The position numbers and the translations under genes were made by a program. DNA of 36,825 nucleotides from Peptococcaceae bacterium BRH_c4a (GTDB lineage Bacteria > Bacillota > Desulfotomaculia > Desulfotomaculales > Desulfocucumaceae), in NCBI GenBank assembly GCA_000961585.1, contig LADN01000072.1, forward strand, positions 1 to 36,825, written 5' to 3'. The notes beneath the pieces were generated by a model that had not been told where the DNA came from, ran no database searches, and saw only the letters and a list, made by a program, of their open reading frames with translations. Positions 16,119-25,907 of this stretch are shown here, piece by piece; position 1 is the stretch's first letter; each line of letters opens with the position of its first letter.

Positions 16119-19106
16119 ATGATAAAAAAACGGGTGCACGAACTTGCCAGGGAACTTAACATAGAAAGTAAGGATATCATCAGAGTAATGTCTCATATGG
16201 GGGTTGAGTTGAAGTCCCACATGAGCACCATGGAAGACGGGGAAATTGATTTGTTTATGAAAGATTACAACAGAAAAAAGGATCAGGGTGCCGCGGAAGC
16301 CGACAGGGAGGCTCAGAAAACTCCCGTCAACAGGCCAGCCCCGGGACCTTCAGCAATACATGAAAACCAGGTTCCGAGGGAACAGGATAGACCGCGCCAG
16401 GAAACTGCGCAGGATAACAGGATGAACGGCAGAAAAATGCCGGAAAAGAGAAGACCGCCGGACAGAAAAGATTTCAGGCCTGATCGCAGTCCGGGGCTGG
16501 TTGATCGGGTGCCCTCGCGTCCTCCCGACAGAAGGTTTGATGATCGCACAGCCCGTCCGGCGCCGCCCAGACAAACAGGACCCATGGCCCCAGCCCCCTC
16601 CCAGAGACCGGAGGCCAGGCAGCAGCCTGCACCGCCGGTACCGGCCGGGTCGTCTACGCAGCCCTCTGCACAATCTTCCACAGAAAGGGCAGGGAGGGAC
16701 ACAAACGTATCCAGGCCAGCAGCACCTGTACCCCAGCAGCCATATAAAGAAAGGCCCCAATACCCTGATCGCCAGAGGCCTGCGGCCCAGGATCAGCACA
16801 GGGACCACAGGCCGCCATTCAATCGCCCCGCAGGTGAGGCCAGGCCCGCCGGTGACCGGGGCTTTCAGCAAAGGGGTCCGGCCCCGGCAGGTGGGGGATA
16901 CGACCGGCCCAGGCCTGCCGGTGACCGGGGCTTTCAGCAAAGAGGCCCGTCCCCGGCAGGTGGGGGCTTCGATCGGCCCAGACCCGACGGTACAAGGCCT
17001 CCCAGGTTTGGCGACAACGCCCGGCCCGGTGGCGGGGCTCCTCCAGGCAGGCCTTTCCAGAATAGAGGTCCAGCCGGCCCGAGACCGGCGCCGACAGGCG
17101 GCGCTCCCGGTGGGAGACCCAGTCCCGGGGGGCTTAAGGTTCCCAAAGTGCCCGATCAGGCCAAGGGCGTGGATAAAATCAAGGCATCCGAAAAATCCAG
17201 AACCAGGCTGCAGCAGACCCAGGCCAAAGGAGGATTTGGCAAGCGCGACAAGGTTCGTCATGATGAGGATGATCGCGGCGGCCGTCTGAAGAGGAAGGGA
17301 CCGCAGAAGGGCAGGGCCGATCTCAGACCCACTCCTCCCTTGGAAAAGAAGCCCGTTGTGATTGGTGAAACAGTCACCGTTCAGGAACTGGCTGAAAAAA
17401 TGAAAAAAAGCCCTGCTGAGCTGATTAAGAAGCTCATGGTGCTTGGTATATTGGCCACCATAAATCAGGAAATCGACTCCGATACAGCAATAATTATTGC
17501 CGGTGATTTTGGCTTTGAAGTGGAGATAAAGATACATCTCGACGCCGAGGCCCAGATGGAGCAGAACCTGGAAGACAAGGCCGAGGACATGATCATAAGG
17601 CCCTGTGTGGTAACCATAATGGGACACGTTGACCACGGGAAAACCTCCCTGCTGGATGCCATAAGGGAAACCAATGTTATTGCCACCGAGGCCGGGGGCA
17701 TTACCCAGCATATAGGCGCCTACCAGGTGGAGCATAACAATAAAAAAATAACCTTTGTGGATACTCCTGGTCATGAGGCCTTTACCGCCATGAGGGCGCG
17801 GGGATCCCAGGTTACAGATATAGTGGTTTTGGTGGTGGCCGCCGAAGACGGTGTCATGCCCCAGACCATTGAGGCCATAAACCATGCCAAGGCTGCCGAA
17901 GTTCCCATTATAGTGGCCATTAATAAAATGGACAAACCGGATGCCAATGCCGACAGGGTTAAGCAGCAGCTTACCGAGTATGGCCTGGTGTCCGAGGAGT
18001 GGGGCGGAGATACCATATGTGTTCCGGTCAGCGCCAAGGCCAGAATTGGCATTGAAGATCTGCTGGAGAACATTTTGCTGGTGGGCGAGGTCAATGAACT
18101 GAGGGCCAATCCCAACAGACCGGCCCGGGGCACCGTGATAGAGGCTGAGCTGGACAAGGGCCGCGGCCCATTGGCCACCGTGCTGGTACAAAACGGAACC
18201 CTTCACATAGGTGACGGCATTGTGGCCGGAACGGCGTTCGGCAAGGTAAGGGCCATGGTGGACGACAAGGGCAGGCGCATCAAAAAGGCCGGTCCCTCGA
18301 CTCCGGTTGAGGTGCTGGGATTCCACGACGTCCCCCTGGCTGGCGATGCCTTTTATGTGGTTAAAGATGAAAAGGCAGTGAGGCAGATAATAGACAAGCG
18401 GGTTACCAGGAGAAGGCAGGAAGAGCTTAAAACACCGGCCCTTCGGGTTACTCTGGAGGATCTTTTCAAACACATCCAGGAGGGCCAGGTAAAGGAACTT
18501 TGCCTTATCGTAAAGGCCGATGTGCAGGGTTCCGTGGAGGCAATCAACCAGTCCCTGGTGAGGCTTTCCACCGAAGAGGTAAAGGTGAATATAGTTCACG
18601 GCGGTGTAGGAGCTATCAGGGAATCGGATATTATGCTGGCTTCGGCCTCAAACGCCATCATCATAGGCTTTAATGTCCGGCCTGACGTCAACGCCCGCAA
18701 GGCGGCTGAAAATGAAAAGGTTGACATACGCCTATACAGGGTCATTTATGACGCCATTGATGACATCAAGGCGGCCATGAGCGGTCTTTTGGATCCTGAA
18801 CTGAGAGAGGTTATATTAGGCAGGGTTGAGGTCCGTAAGGTGTTCAAGGCCTCAAAATTGGGCAATATAGCCGGATGCTATGTTACCGAGGGCAAGATAT
18901 CCAGGGATGCTGGCATTCGCCTGATCAGGGACGGCATTGTGGTATTCGAGGGCAAGGTTGACTCCCTCAAGCGTTTTAAAGACGATGCCAAGGAAGTGTT
19001 ACAGGGATACGAGTGTGGTCTGACCCTTGAAAATTACCAGGATATTCGCGAGGGAGACACTATAGAGGCTTTCACCACCGAACAGATTAAGCGGGAATTG
19101 GCCTGA
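16119..19106 (+). CDS. infB: Translation initiation factor IF-2
   Basis: IF-2 is the GTPase that brings fMet-tRNA to the 30S subunit and promotes 50S joining. At 995 residues it is long for the family. The start [19 protein letters not shown] is an IF2-N domain. A Pro/Arg/Gly/Gln-rich disordered linker follows from about residue 60 to 405, and contains an in-frame 23-residue tandem repeat. A second IF2-N domain lies at about 420-470. The G domain begins with GHVDHGKT (502-509), then DTPGHEAF and NKMDKPDAN; domains II, III and C-terminal fMet-tRNA-binding domain IV follow. ATG 16119 was chosen by its GGGAGGTG site. The large minus-strand open frame across it is a codon-bias shadow. Confidence 0.97.
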   Translation: MIKKRVHELARELNIESKDIIRVMSHMGVELKSHMSTMEDGEIDLFMKDYNRKKDQGAAEADREAQKTPVNRPAPGPSAIHENQVPREQDRPRQETAQDNRMNGRKMPEKRRPPDRKDFRPDRSPGLVDRVPSRPPDRRFDDRTARPAPPRQTGPMAPAPSQRPEARQQPAPPVPAGSSTQPSAQSSTERAGRDTNVSRPAAPVPQQPYKERPQYPDRQRPAAQDQHRDHRPPFNRPAGEARPAGDRGFQQRGPAPAGGGYDRPRPAGDRGFQQRGPSPAGGGFDRPRPDGTRPPRFGDNARPGGGAPPGRPFQNRGPAGPRPAPTGGAPGGRPSPGGLKVPKVPDQAKGVDKIKASEKSRTRLQQTQAKGGFGKRDKVRHDEDDRGGRLKRKGPQKGRADLRPTPPLEKKPVVIGETVTVQELAEKMKKSPAELIKKLMVLGILATINQEIDSDTAIIIAGDFGFEVEIKIHLDAEAQMEQNLEDKAEDMIIRPCVVTIMGHVDHGKTSLLDAIRETNVIATEAGGITQHIGAYQVEHNNKKITFVDTPGHEAFTAMRARGSQVTDIVVLVVAAEDGVMPQTIEAINHAKAAEVPIIVAINKMDKPDANADRVKQQLTEYGLVSEEWGGDTICVPVSAKARIGIEDLLENILLVGEVNELRANPNRPARGTVIEAELDKGRGPLATVLVQNGTLHIGDGIVAGTAFGKVRAMVDDKGRRIKKAGPSTPVEVLGFHDVPLAGDAFYVVKDEKAVRQIIDKRVTRRRQEELKTPALRVTLEDLFKHIQEGQVKELCLIVKADVQGSVEAINQSLVRLSTEEVKVNIVHGGVGAIRESDIMLASASNAIIIGFNVRPDVNARKAAENEKVDIRLYRVIYDAIDDIKAAMSGLLDPELREVILGRVEVRKVFKASKLGNIAGCYVTEGKISRDAGIRLIRDGIVVFEGKVDSLKRFKDDAKEVLQGYECGLTLENYQDIREGDTIEAFTTEQIKRELA
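16842..16979 (+). repeat. 69-bp in-frame tandem repeat in the infB linker
   Basis: Two adjacent 69-bp units (16842-16910, 16911-16979) each encode [13 protein letters not shown]-[AS]-PAGGG-[YF]-DRP, 23 residues. DNA identity is high, with scattered third-base changes. It indicates that the disordered linker grows by duplication. Confidence 0.85.
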
Positions 19107-19166
19107 TCAAAAACACGGTGTGCAAAGGTGATGGTTAGGGCATAATTGCCATGGGGGGTGAATTAA

Positions 19167-19523
19167 TTGTCTCATAGACCGGGAAGACTGGCAGAGGCCT
19201 TAAAAAAAGAAATATCCGACTTGCTTATGCATGATATAAAGGATCCCCGGCTGGGCTTTGTTACCATCACCACGGTGGAGGTGTCTTTGGATTTGCGTCT
19301 GGCCCGGGTTTACGCCAGTGTGCTGGGGGACGCCGATCAGCAAAAAGCCACCGCTGAGGTGCTGAATAAGGTTACAGGCTATATCAGGTCGGAAATAGGC
19401 AAAAGAATAAGGCTTAAATACGCACCGGAAATAGTGTTTAAACTGGACAACTCCATCGAGAGAGGCGCCAGGATTATCAAACTGATGGAAGAGGTCAATA
19501 GCGGGGGAGAAGCCGGTCAATGA
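19167..19523 (+). CDS. rbfA: Ribosome-binding factor A
   Basis: RbfA is a 30S assembly factor acting near the 5' end helix of 16S rRNA, important in the cold. The 118 residues form a KH-like fold with [17 protein letters not shown] at the start, [17 protein letters not shown] in the middle and [17 protein letters not shown] toward the end. The TTG start at 19167 follows GGGGGGTGA. The stop codon overlaps the nrnA start. The ylxP gene found between infB and rbfA in Bacillus is absent; only 60 non-coding bases lie there. Confidence 0.96.
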   Translation: MSHRPGRLAEALKKEISDLLMHDIKDPRLGFVTITTVEVSLDLRLARVYASVLGDADQQKATAEVLNKVTGYIRSEIGKRIRLKYAPEIVFKLDNSIERGARIIKLMEEVNSGGEAGQ

Positions 19524-20500
19524 GCAGTTTGCAAGAGGTTGCGGAGGTAATTGCCGGGTCAGCCCGGGTACTGATATGCGGACACATTGTGCCGGACGGT
19601 GACTCGCTGGGTTCGGTGGCCGCCCTGGGACTTACCCTGGAAGGCATGGGAAAAAAGGTAGTGATGGGAAGCCCCGATCCCATCCCCGAAGCCCTTATGT
19701 TCCTGCCGGGGACGGACAAATTCGTTATTGGGTGTGACAATCTCCGCCATGAGGATTACGATACCTTTGTGGTGCTGGACTGTTCGGTGCCCAAGCGACT
19801 GGGCTCCTTCAGGAAGTTCCTTGAAAAAGATTTGATGATAGTCAATATTGACCACCACGTAAGTTCTGAGAGCTTTGCCCACTACAATTATCTGGATGCC
19901 GGGGCTGCAGCCACCGGGGAGATCATGACCGACCTCATCGACCTGATGGGAACGGGCATAAACAAGGATGTGGCCACCTGCCTGTACGTGGCCATGGTAA
20001 CCGATACCGGATCATTCCAGTATGAAAACACCTCCTCCGGGACTCTGAGAAAGGCCGCCAGACTTATGGATGCCGGAATTCAGTCTCCCTCTATAAATGT
20101 CCGCCTGTATGAGGAGAGACCCATTCAAAATATACAGATGATGGGAGCGGTCCTGGAAAAGCTGGAAATCAGCCCCTGCGGCAGGGTGGCCTGGTCAGTG
20201 GTGGAAAGAGATTTGCTGGACAGGTTTTCGGCTAAGGACGAACACACTGACGGACTGATTAATTTTCTGCGAACCATTAAAGGTGTGGAAGTTGCTATGC
20301 TTTTCAGGGAAATTGAAAAGGGGAAATTTAAGATTGGCTTTCGTTCCAAGGGCGAGGTTGACGTCAATCGTCTGGCCTCAAAATTTGGCGGGGGTGGACA
20401 CGTCCGGGCTTCTGGGTGTATCCTTACCGGAAATCTGCAGAAAATAACCCAGGCAGTGGTTGGAGAGGCAGTAAAGGAAGTATCGGCGAGGTCCTCATAA
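19520..20500 (+). CDS. nrnA: DHH/DHHA1 phosphoesterase, NrnA-like oligoribonuclease
   Basis: NrnA hydrolyses short RNA oligonucleotides and 3'-phosphoadenosine 5'-phosphate. The manganese-binding motifs are present: GHIVPDGDS (H22, D26, D28), a middle FVVLDCSVP, and the DHH triad D111-H112-H113. Further on is [11 protein letters not shown]. The C-terminal DHHA1 domain contains the substrate-binding GGGGH (H294). The 326 residues fit the family. The position between rbfA and truB is normal in Firmicutes. ATG 19520 overlaps the rbfA stop by four bases. Confidence 0.93.
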   Translation: MSSLQEVAEVIAGSARVLICGHIVPDGDSLGSVAALGLTLEGMGKKVVMGSPDPIPEALMFLPGTDKFVIGCDNLRHEDYDTFVVLDCSVPKRLGSFRKFLEKDLMIVNIDHHVSSESFAHYNYLDAGAAATGEIMTDLIDLMGTGINKDVATCLYVAMVTDTGSFQYENTSSGTLRKAARLMDAGIQSPSINVRLYEERPIQNIQMMGAVLEKLEISPCGRVAWSVVERDLLDRFSAKDEHTDGLINFLRTIKGVEVAMLFREIEKGKFKIGFRSKGEVDVNRLASKFGGGGHVRASGCILTGNLQKITQAVVGEAVKEVSARSS

Positions 20501-20501
20501 G

Positions 20502-21416
20502 ATGAACGGCCTTATTAATGTATTAAAAACTCCGGGAATGTCATCCCATGATGTGGTTAATCATATACGCCGGCTGACAGGGATAAAAAAGGTGGGGCAC
20601 ACCGGCACCCTTGATCCCGGCGCCGCCGGAGTGCTTCTGGTCTGTTGCGGCAGAGCCACCCGGTTAATTGAATACCTGAACCATGAGAAGAAATACAGAG
20701 CTGAAATAACCTTTGGAATTGTTTCCTCCACCGGGGATTCCTTCGGAGACCTTTCGGAAAGAGAGATTCCGGGCAATTTATCGAGAAAGCTGGTGGAGGA
20801 TACCCTTTCCCAGTTTACCGGGGAAATCAGTCAGATTCCCCCCATGACATCGGCGGTGCGTCACCGGGGCAAAAAGCTTTACCAACTGGCAAGGCAGGGA
20901 AAGGTGGTTGAACGCCAGGCCCGAAAGGTTACCATAACAGACCTTAAAATGGCCGGGTGGTACAATGATGGAGAGAACCCCAGGGCGCTTCTGGATATCC
21001 GGTGCTCGGCCGGGACGTATATCAGGACCCTGTGTCAGGATATCGGGGAAGAACTGGAATGCGGCGCCTACATGAGTTTTCTCTTGCGCACGGGGGTAGG
21101 CGGCTACCCTATAAACCGGGCCTTCACCCTGGAAGAACTAAAAAGATTGGCCGAAAACGGGAAACTGTATGAGGCTGCCATCAGCGTAAAAGATGCGCTG
21201 TCTTTTTTCCCTACGGTGGAAATAAAAGAGCAGGCGATTAAATCAGTTGGGTCGGGAGCCACCCTCTATCCTCCGGGGATAAAACACATGCCTTTGGATA
21301 TAAAGGCTGGAGACATGGTTATCCTGGCGGAAACGGAAAACCCGGTGGCCGTGGCCAGAGCCGTGGCCGATGAAAGGGAAAGACTATGTTTTAAGCCGGA
21401 AAAAATAATAGTATGA
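20502..21416 (+). CDS. truB: tRNA pseudouridine-55 synthase
   Basis: TruB makes the universal pseudouridine at position 55 in the T-loop of tRNAs and also acts as a tRNA chaperone. The catalytic motif GHTGTLDPGAAGVL gives D38 as nucleophile. KKYRAEITFG, the PPMTSAVRHRGKKLYQLAR loop and the RCSAGTYIRTLCQDIG motif follow. A PUA-like C-terminal region is present from about residue 245. Length is 304 residues. ATG 20502 is one base after the nrnA stop, so the genes are closely coupled. Confidence 0.96.
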   Translation: MNGLINVLKTPGMSSHDVVNHIRRLTGIKKVGHTGTLDPGAAGVLLVCCGRATRLIEYLNHEKKYRAEITFGIVSSTGDSFGDLSEREIPGNLSRKLVEDTLSQFTGEISQIPPMTSAVRHRGKKLYQLARQGKVVERQARKVTITDLKMAGWYNDGENPRALLDIRCSAGTYIRTLCQDIGEELECGAYMSFLLRTGVGGYPINRAFTLEELKRLAENGKLYEAAISVKDALSFFPTVEIKEQAIKSVGSGATLYPPGIKHMPLDIKAGDMVILAETENPVAVARAVADERERLCFKPEKIIV

Positions 21417-21418
21417 TA

Positions 21419-21447
21419 TTGTCGAAAGAATTCTGTCCTGATAATAA
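21419..21447 (+). promoter_or_regulatory. Possible internal promoter before ribF
   Basis: TTGTCG (21419-21424), 17 bases, TAATAA (21442-21447) in the 71-base AT-rich gap after truB. No terminator separates truB from ribF. Confidence 0.3.
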
Positions 21448-21487
21448 TTATAATATCAGATAAATCATCTTGGGGGTTAGGGAAACT

Positions 21488-22426
21488 TTGGAAATATACA
21501 ACACTTGGAAGGGTGTTAAGGAGAAACACAGAGATCTGGTAATCGGGCTGGGGAACTTCGACGGGGTTCACGTGGGTCATCAGCGGCTGATTTCAGGGCT
21601 GGTGGAGGAATCCAAAAAAATAGGCGGTACACCGGCCGTTTTTACTTTTTTTCCGCACCCCATGGAAGTGCTTACCGGAAAGGCGCCGCCAAGACTTCTT
21701 ACGCATGGGGCCAAGCAGGACACCATCAGGCAGTTGGGAGTCAAAGTTCTGTTACTGGTTCCCTTTACCCTGGAATTTGCCGACCACAGCCCCGATGTAT
21801 TCATAGAGAATATTTTGGTCAGGGATTTGGATGTGCGGGAGGTATTTGTGGGGTATAATTATACCTTCGGAAAGGGCGGCAGGGGTAATCCCGAAACGCT
21901 CATAGAGGGAGGCGGGAGGCACGGCTTCAAGGTGTGCGTTATTCCGCCTGTGGCTGTGGAAGGTGTGCTGGTCAGCAGCACGTTAATAAGGGGTCTCCTG
22001 ACCGATGGCGAAGTGGCTGCGGCAAGAAAATTTTTAGGCTATCCTCCCTTTGTACAGGGGGTCGTGGTAACCGGGGAATGCAGGGGCAGAACGCTGGGGT
22101 TTCCCACAGCCAATCTCCTTATTGAGGAAGATGGGCTCACGGTACCGGCAAATGGGGTTTATGCCGTCAAGGTACAGGTGGATGGCGAACATTATCTGGG
22201 CGTGGCAAACATAGGAGTTAAGCCCACCTTCCACGGTTTCAACTTCAAGCCCAACCTGGAGGTCCACCTGCTGGACTTTCATGCCGACCTGTACGGTAAA
22301 GAAATAAAGGTTTTTTTCATAAGACGTATAAGAGAAGAGAAAGTATTTTCTTCCCCCGGGGAATTGGCGGAACAGATACGGGCTGATATTAACAGGGCCA
22401 GGTCTGCCTTTTGCGGAGTAGAATAA
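21488..22426 (+). CDS. ribF: Bifunctional riboflavin kinase/FAD synthetase
   Basis: It converts riboflavin to FMN and then to FAD. The N-terminal adenylyltransferase domain shows LGNFDGVHVGH (22-31) and FFPHPMEVL. The C-terminal riboflavin kinase domain has RTLGFPTANLLIEED, GVYAVKV, NIGVKPTF and VHLLDFHADLYG. TTG 21488 gives the family start MEIYNTWKG (312 residues), behind GGGGGTTAGGG; an in-frame TTG at 21470 is possible but overlaps that site. It ends the nusA-truB operon as usual in Firmicutes. Confidence 0.95.
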   Translation: MEIYNTWKGVKEKHRDLVIGLGNFDGVHVGHQRLISGLVEESKKIGGTPAVFTFFPHPMEVLTGKAPPRLLTHGAKQDTIRQLGVKVLLLVPFTLEFADHSPDVFIENILVRDLDVREVFVGYNYTFGKGGRGNPETLIEGGGRHGFKVCVIPPVAVEGVLVSSTLIRGLLTDGEVAAARKFLGYPPFVQGVVVTGECRGRTLGFPTANLLIEEDGLTVPANGVYAVKVQVDGEHYLGVANIGVKPTFHGFNFKPNLEVHLLDFHADLYGKEIKVFFIRRIREEKVFSSPGELAEQIRADINRARSAFCGVE

Positions 22427-22479
22427 ACTTTTATTTAAGTAATATAATATGTTAGAATAAGCTGATCATGGGAGTTTAA

Positions 22480-22728
22480 TTGGAAGGGGATAGGCGGCTT
22501 ATGGGGATCCCCAAATTTGATTCTCCTGAGGAAGAAATAAAGAAATGGCTTAATCACATTGCCTTGATATGTCTCAGCGAAGATTTCCAGAAACTAAAAA
22601 AGGAACTGGAAACCATATACAGCCGGTCCGATGTTAAAGATTACAGGATAACCGCCTTTCAGGATGCGCTTTACGCATTCCTGGCCCAGGAAGATGAAGC
22701 CTCCTCGGTTAATATCGGCAGATGCTGA
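22480..22728 (+). CDS. Small acidic protein of unknown function, possible antitoxin
   Basis: An 82-residue, acidic, mainly helical protein (PEEEIKKWLNHIALICLSED, then QKLKKELETIYSRSDVKDY). No family is recognised. TTG 22480 follows GGGAG with six bases between; ATG 22501 is an alternative start that removes seven residues. The gene ends 13 bases before a small basic protein gene. Both are wedged between ribF and rpsO, which are usually closer together. An acidic, helical protein upstream of a compact basic one is the common layout of type II toxin-antitoxin pairs; this is an inference from layout alone. Confidence 0.65.
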   Translation: MEGDRRLMGIPKFDSPEEEIKKWLNHIALICLSEDFQKLKKELETIYSRSDVKDYRITAFQDALYAFLAQEDEASSVNIGRC

Positions 22729-22741
22729 ACAGGGCTAGCAT

Positions 22742-22963
22742 ATGAAGGTAATTATAACCGAACATGCGCATAAACGTCTTAAAGACATGAGGCAAGACAA
22801 GATTACCGTTTCCGATATCAATAGCGCAGCCGTGGGTATCCCGGGACGGATACCCACGGCAACCCGGTTCAGAGGTTTCTTTGCGAAATCGGGGCGCATG
22901 TTTGATATAGTTGCCAAGGACATTCCGGGAGGTCGCTTGGTTATTACCATTATTGGAAAATAA
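22742..22963 (+). CDS. Small basic protein, RelE/DUF4258-like
   Basis: A 73-residue protein: TEHAHKRLKDMRQDKITVSD, then strands with RFRGFFAKSGRMFDIVAKD and GGRLVITIIGK at the C-terminus. The pattern (EHA-x-x-R-helix, then three or four strands ending in a V-I-T-I strand) resembles DUF4258 and the BrnT/RelE-type RNase fold by eye. No catalytic residues can be assigned with certainty. The ribosome-binding site is weak (CAGGG). It follows the acidic small gene by 13 bases, so the two are probably one unit. Confidence 0.65.
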   Translation: MKVIITEHAHKRLKDMRQDKITVSDINSAAVGIPGRIPTATRFRGFFAKSGRMFDIVAKDIPGGRLVITIIGK

Positions 22964-23051
22964 TTTTCCATGAACTGTGAGCTAGGGGATGCGTTTCACC
23001 GGCGGTTCACTTGGCTGGCAGCGATTATCCGGAGTTAGGAGGTGATATTAA

Positions 23052-23321
23052 ATGGCAATGAATCAGGAAATCAAGCAGGCCGTTATATTGCAGCACAAGC
23101 TGCACGACACTGACACCGGATCACCGGAAGTTCAGGTTGCCATACTTACCAAACGTATAAAGGGACTGACCGAGCACCTGAAGATTCACAAGAAGGACCA
23201 TCACTCCAGGAGAGGCCTTTTGAAAATGGTGGGACAAAGAAGGGCACTGTTGAATTACCTCAAAGACCGTAATTTTGACCGCTACCGTTCTTTGATTGAA
23301 AAACTTGAGCTGCGCAAATAG
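23052..23321 (+). CDS. rpsO: 30S ribosomal protein S15
   Basis: S15 binds the central domain of 16S rRNA and is a primary organiser of the platform. The 89 residues are standard: [36 protein letters not shown] and [20 protein letters not shown] are all visible. GGAGGTG precedes the ATG with 7 bases. S15 commonly represses its own mRNA by binding a leader fold. The 88-base leader here contains several possible short stems, but no clear S15 site was identified. A terminator directly follows. Confidence 0.98.
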   Translation: MAMNQEIKQAVILQHKLHDTDTGSPEVQVAILTKRIKGLTEHLKIHKKDHHSRRGLLKMVGQRRALLNYLKDRNFDRYRSLIEKLELRK

Positions 23322-23326
23322 TTTTA

Positions 23327-23361
23327 TAAAAAAAGCGGGATATATTTTCCGCTTTTTTTTT
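23327..23361 (+). terminator. Rho-independent terminator after rpsO
   Basis: A-rich arm ending AAAGCGG (to 23338) pairs with CCGCTTT (from 23349), then a run of eight or more T. It lies within 10 bases of the rpsO stop and separates rpsO from pnp. Confidence 0.88.
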
Positions 23362-23496
23362 ATGCAACTCCCATTTTAGGGGCTCAAAGTTTGTAATGAC
23401 GTATTTTTAAGTTCTCCAGCAGGAAATACTATGAAATATGTAGAAATACCATTGATTGCTAAAAATATGAAAAGATGATTGGGAGGATTTATCCGG

Positions 23497-25746
23497 ATGT
23501 CAGATGGATCAATATTGAGAAAAGAAATTGAAATAGGCGGTCGTAAGATGGTTCTGGAAACCGGCCGGCTGGCCAAGCAGGCCGGCGGAGCCGTGCTGGT
23601 CAGTTACGGCGATACGGTCACCCTTGTAACTGCCACCATGGCAAGGAATAAAAGGGAGGGTATAGACTTTTTCCCCCTAACCGTTGATTACGAAGAAAGG
23701 CTCTATGCAGTGGGTAAAATCCCCGGCGGATTCATCAAGAGGGAATCAAGACCCAGTGAAAAGGCTGTCCTGTCGGGCAGGCTTATCGATCGTCCCATAA
23801 GGCCTCTTTTCCCCAAGGGCTTTAGAAACGAGGTCCAGGTGATTGCCACCGTCATGTCGGTGGACCAGGACCATGCCCCTGAAATGGCGGCCATGATGGG
23901 GGCTTCAGCCGCTCTCCATATTAGCGGGATACCCTTTGGCGGACCCATAGGCGGGGTTATAGTGGGCCGGGTTGACGGAAAACTTATTATCAACCCCAAC
24001 CAGGAGGAAGCCGCCAAAACCGATTTGCACCTGGTGGTGGCTGGTACTTCTGAGGCAGTTATGATGGTGGAGGCCGGTGCGTCCGAGGTTCCTGAAAAGG
24101 TAATTCTGGAGGCTATAAATTTTGGGCACCAGAAAGTCCGGGAGATTGTGGCCTTTATAGAAAAATTCAGGGAAGAAGCCCTTTCCATGGGCCTGGCCAG
24201 GGAAAAGGTGGTGCCCGAGATTGCAGCCGTCGACCCTTCCCTGGAAGAAGCGGTTTTTCCCGTGGCACTGGATAGAATGACCCAGGCGGTAAGGCGCTGC
24301 GTATCTGAAAAGCTGGATAAAAAGAGCAGAGAGAATTTCATGGATGAAACTGCGGCTGAAATCGTGGCGCAGTTTTCCGAAACCTTCCCGGAACAGAAGT
24401 CTTCGGTGGTCAGCGTAGTTGAAAAAGCCGAGAAAAAGGCTATGCGCCAGATGATACTTAACGATAAAATACGCATTGACGGACGCAGCACCACAGAGGT
24501 AAGGCCCATTGCGGTGGAGGTGGGCGTACTGCCCAGGACTCACGGCACAGGGCTTTTTACCAGGGGGCAGACCCAGGTGCTGTCTGTGGTTACCCTTGGT
24601 CCCGTTTCGGATGAGCAGAGACTGGACGGGCTGGGTACCGAGGAGAAAAAGAGATTCATGCATCACTATAATTTCCCCCCGTTCAGCACAGGGGAAACAA
24701 AGCCCATGCGTTCACCGGGCAGGCGGGAAATAGGCCACGGGGCGCTGGCCGAGAGGGCTCTGGAGGCAGTGGTGCCCTCGGTGGATACCTTCCCATACAC
24801 CATCAGAATTGTGTCCGAGGCCATAGAGTCCAATGGATCCACCTCCATGGGAAGCGTGTGCGGAAGCTGCCTGGGGCTTATGGACGCCGGCGTGCCCATC
24901 AAGGCTCCGGTGGCGGGAGCGGCCATGGGATTGATCAAAGAAGGGGACGAAGTTGTCGTCCTTACTGATATTCAGGGAATTGAAGACCATCTGGGAGACA
25001 TGGATTTCAAGGTTGCCGGAACGGCCAACGGAGTGACCGCCCTTCAGATGGACATAAAGGTGGCCGGAGTAACTCCGGAAATTCTTGAAAGGGCCGTAGC
25101 CCAGGCCACTGACGCCAGGATGCATATACTGGGCAAGATGACCGATGTAATATCAAAACCCAGGGAAGAGATGTCTCCCTATGCTCCCAGGATCATACAC
25201 TTCAACATAGACCCCGATAAAATAAGGGATGTAATAGGCCCCGGCGGCAAAATAATTAAAAAGATCGTGGAGGAGACCGGGGTGGATATTGACATTGAGG
25301 ATGACGGCCGCGTTTATATATCGGCCATTGACCCCGAGGCCGGCAAGAAGGCGCTTAGAATCATCGAAGGCATTACAAAAGAGATCCAGGTGGGAGAAAT
25401 ATACAACGGCAGGGTAACCAGGGTAACCGACTTCGGCTGTTTTGTGGAAGTAATCCCTGGAGTTATGGGGCTACCCGGAAAAGAAGGTCTTGTGCACATA
25501 TCACAGTTGGCCCACCACCGGGTGGCAAAGACCGAGGATATTGTCAGCGAAGGGGATTCGGTACTGGTTAAGGCCATTGGTTATGACAACCAGGGACGGC
25601 TGAAGCTTTCCCGCAAGGAGGCTGTGCCGCCGGAGCCGGGTGAACTGGAGGCTGCCAGGGCACAGGAGCAGTCCGCTCCGCCCAGAAGGGAACCGCAAAG
25701 GGACTCCCGCAGTCCTCAGGGTGGTTATGGCAGACGTAATTTCTAA
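23497..25746 (+). CDS. pnp: Polyribonucleotide nucleotidyltransferase (PNPase)
   Basis: A phosphorolytic 3'-to-5' exoribonuclease that acts in RNA decay. It has two RNase PH-like domains: the first from about residue 10 to 210 ([24 protein letters not shown]), an alpha-helical linker, and the second from about 315 to 550 ([37 protein letters not shown]). A KH domain ([17 protein letters not shown]) and an S1 domain ([20 protein letters not shown]) follow. The 749-residue length assumes ATG 23497, 10 bases after GGGAGG. No strong promoter was seen in the preceding 117 bases. Confidence 0.97.
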   Translation: MSDGSILRKEIEIGGRKMVLETGRLAKQAGGAVLVSYGDTVTLVTATMARNKREGIDFFPLTVDYEERLYAVGKIPGGFIKRESRPSEKAVLSGRLIDRPIRPLFPKGFRNEVQVIATVMSVDQDHAPEMAAMMGASAALHISGIPFGGPIGGVIVGRVDGKLIINPNQEEAAKTDLHLVVAGTSEAVMMVEAGASEVPEKVILEAINFGHQKVREIVAFIEKFREEALSMGLAREKVVPEIAAVDPSLEEAVFPVALDRMTQAVRRCVSEKLDKKSRENFMDETAAEIVAQFSETFPEQKSSVVSVVEKAEKKAMRQMILNDKIRIDGRSTTEVRPIAVEVGVLPRTHGTGLFTRGQTQVLSVVTLGPVSDEQRLDGLGTEEKKRFMHHYNFPPFSTGETKPMRSPGRREIGHGALAERALEAVVPSVDTFPYTIRIVSEAIESNGSTSMGSVCGSCLGLMDAGVPIKAPVAGAAMGLIKEGDEVVVLTDIQGIEDHLGDMDFKVAGTANGVTALQMDIKVAGVTPEILERAVAQATDARMHILGKMTDVISKPREEMSPYAPRIIHFNIDPDKIRDVIGPGGKIIKKIVEETGVDIDIEDDGRVYISAIDPEAGKKALRIIEGITKEIQVGEIYNGRVTRVTDFGCFVEVIPGVMGLPGKEGLVHISQLAHHRVAKTEDIVSEGDSVLVKAIGYDNQGRLKLSRKEAVPPEPGELEAARAQEQSAPPRREPQRDSRSPQGGYGRRNF

Positions 25747-25770
25747 ACAATAAAAAACGGAACCCTGTTA

Positions 25771-25816
25771 AATAATTAAAACAGAGAGCGTTTATACGTC
25801 CTCTGTTTTAATTATT
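25771..25816 (+). terminator. Long hairpin after pnp, probable terminator
   Basis: AATAATTAAAACAGAG (25771-25786) and CTCTGTTTTAATTATT (25801-25816) form a perfect 16-bp stem with a 14-base loop. The T-rich 3' arm resembles a terminator tail; the AT-rich arms make it functional in both directions. It is longer than an ordinary terminator stem. Confidence 0.7.
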
Positions 25817-25818
25817 TG

Positions 25819-25857
25819 GTAACATAAAGTTAATAACAAGCTATCTTTATTTTAACC
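25819..25857 (+). promoter_or_regulatory. Pho-box-like hexamer array before the sensor kinase
   Basis: Four hexamers lie exactly 11 bp apart: GTAACA (25819), TTAATA (25830), CTATCT (25841), TTAACC (25852). The Firmicutes PhoP consensus is repeated TTAACA-like hexamers with about 5-bp spacers, so three of the four are plausible. A TAGAAT -10 box (25868-25873) follows with no good -35, which fits activator-dependent transcription. Confidence 0.45.
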
Positions 25858-25907
25858 GGCTCTGTGATAGAATTGTTGTGATATTCCATGGGCGGGAGGA
25901 ATGGACT

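Noticed and set aside
16350-18599. Very long open frame on the minus strand across infB
   Set aside because: It is a mirror of the GC-rich, biased codons of infB. It has no ribosome-binding site, no domains and a composition unlike a real protein. The same holds for long minus-strand frames across proS (10634-11980) and deaD (34434-35702).
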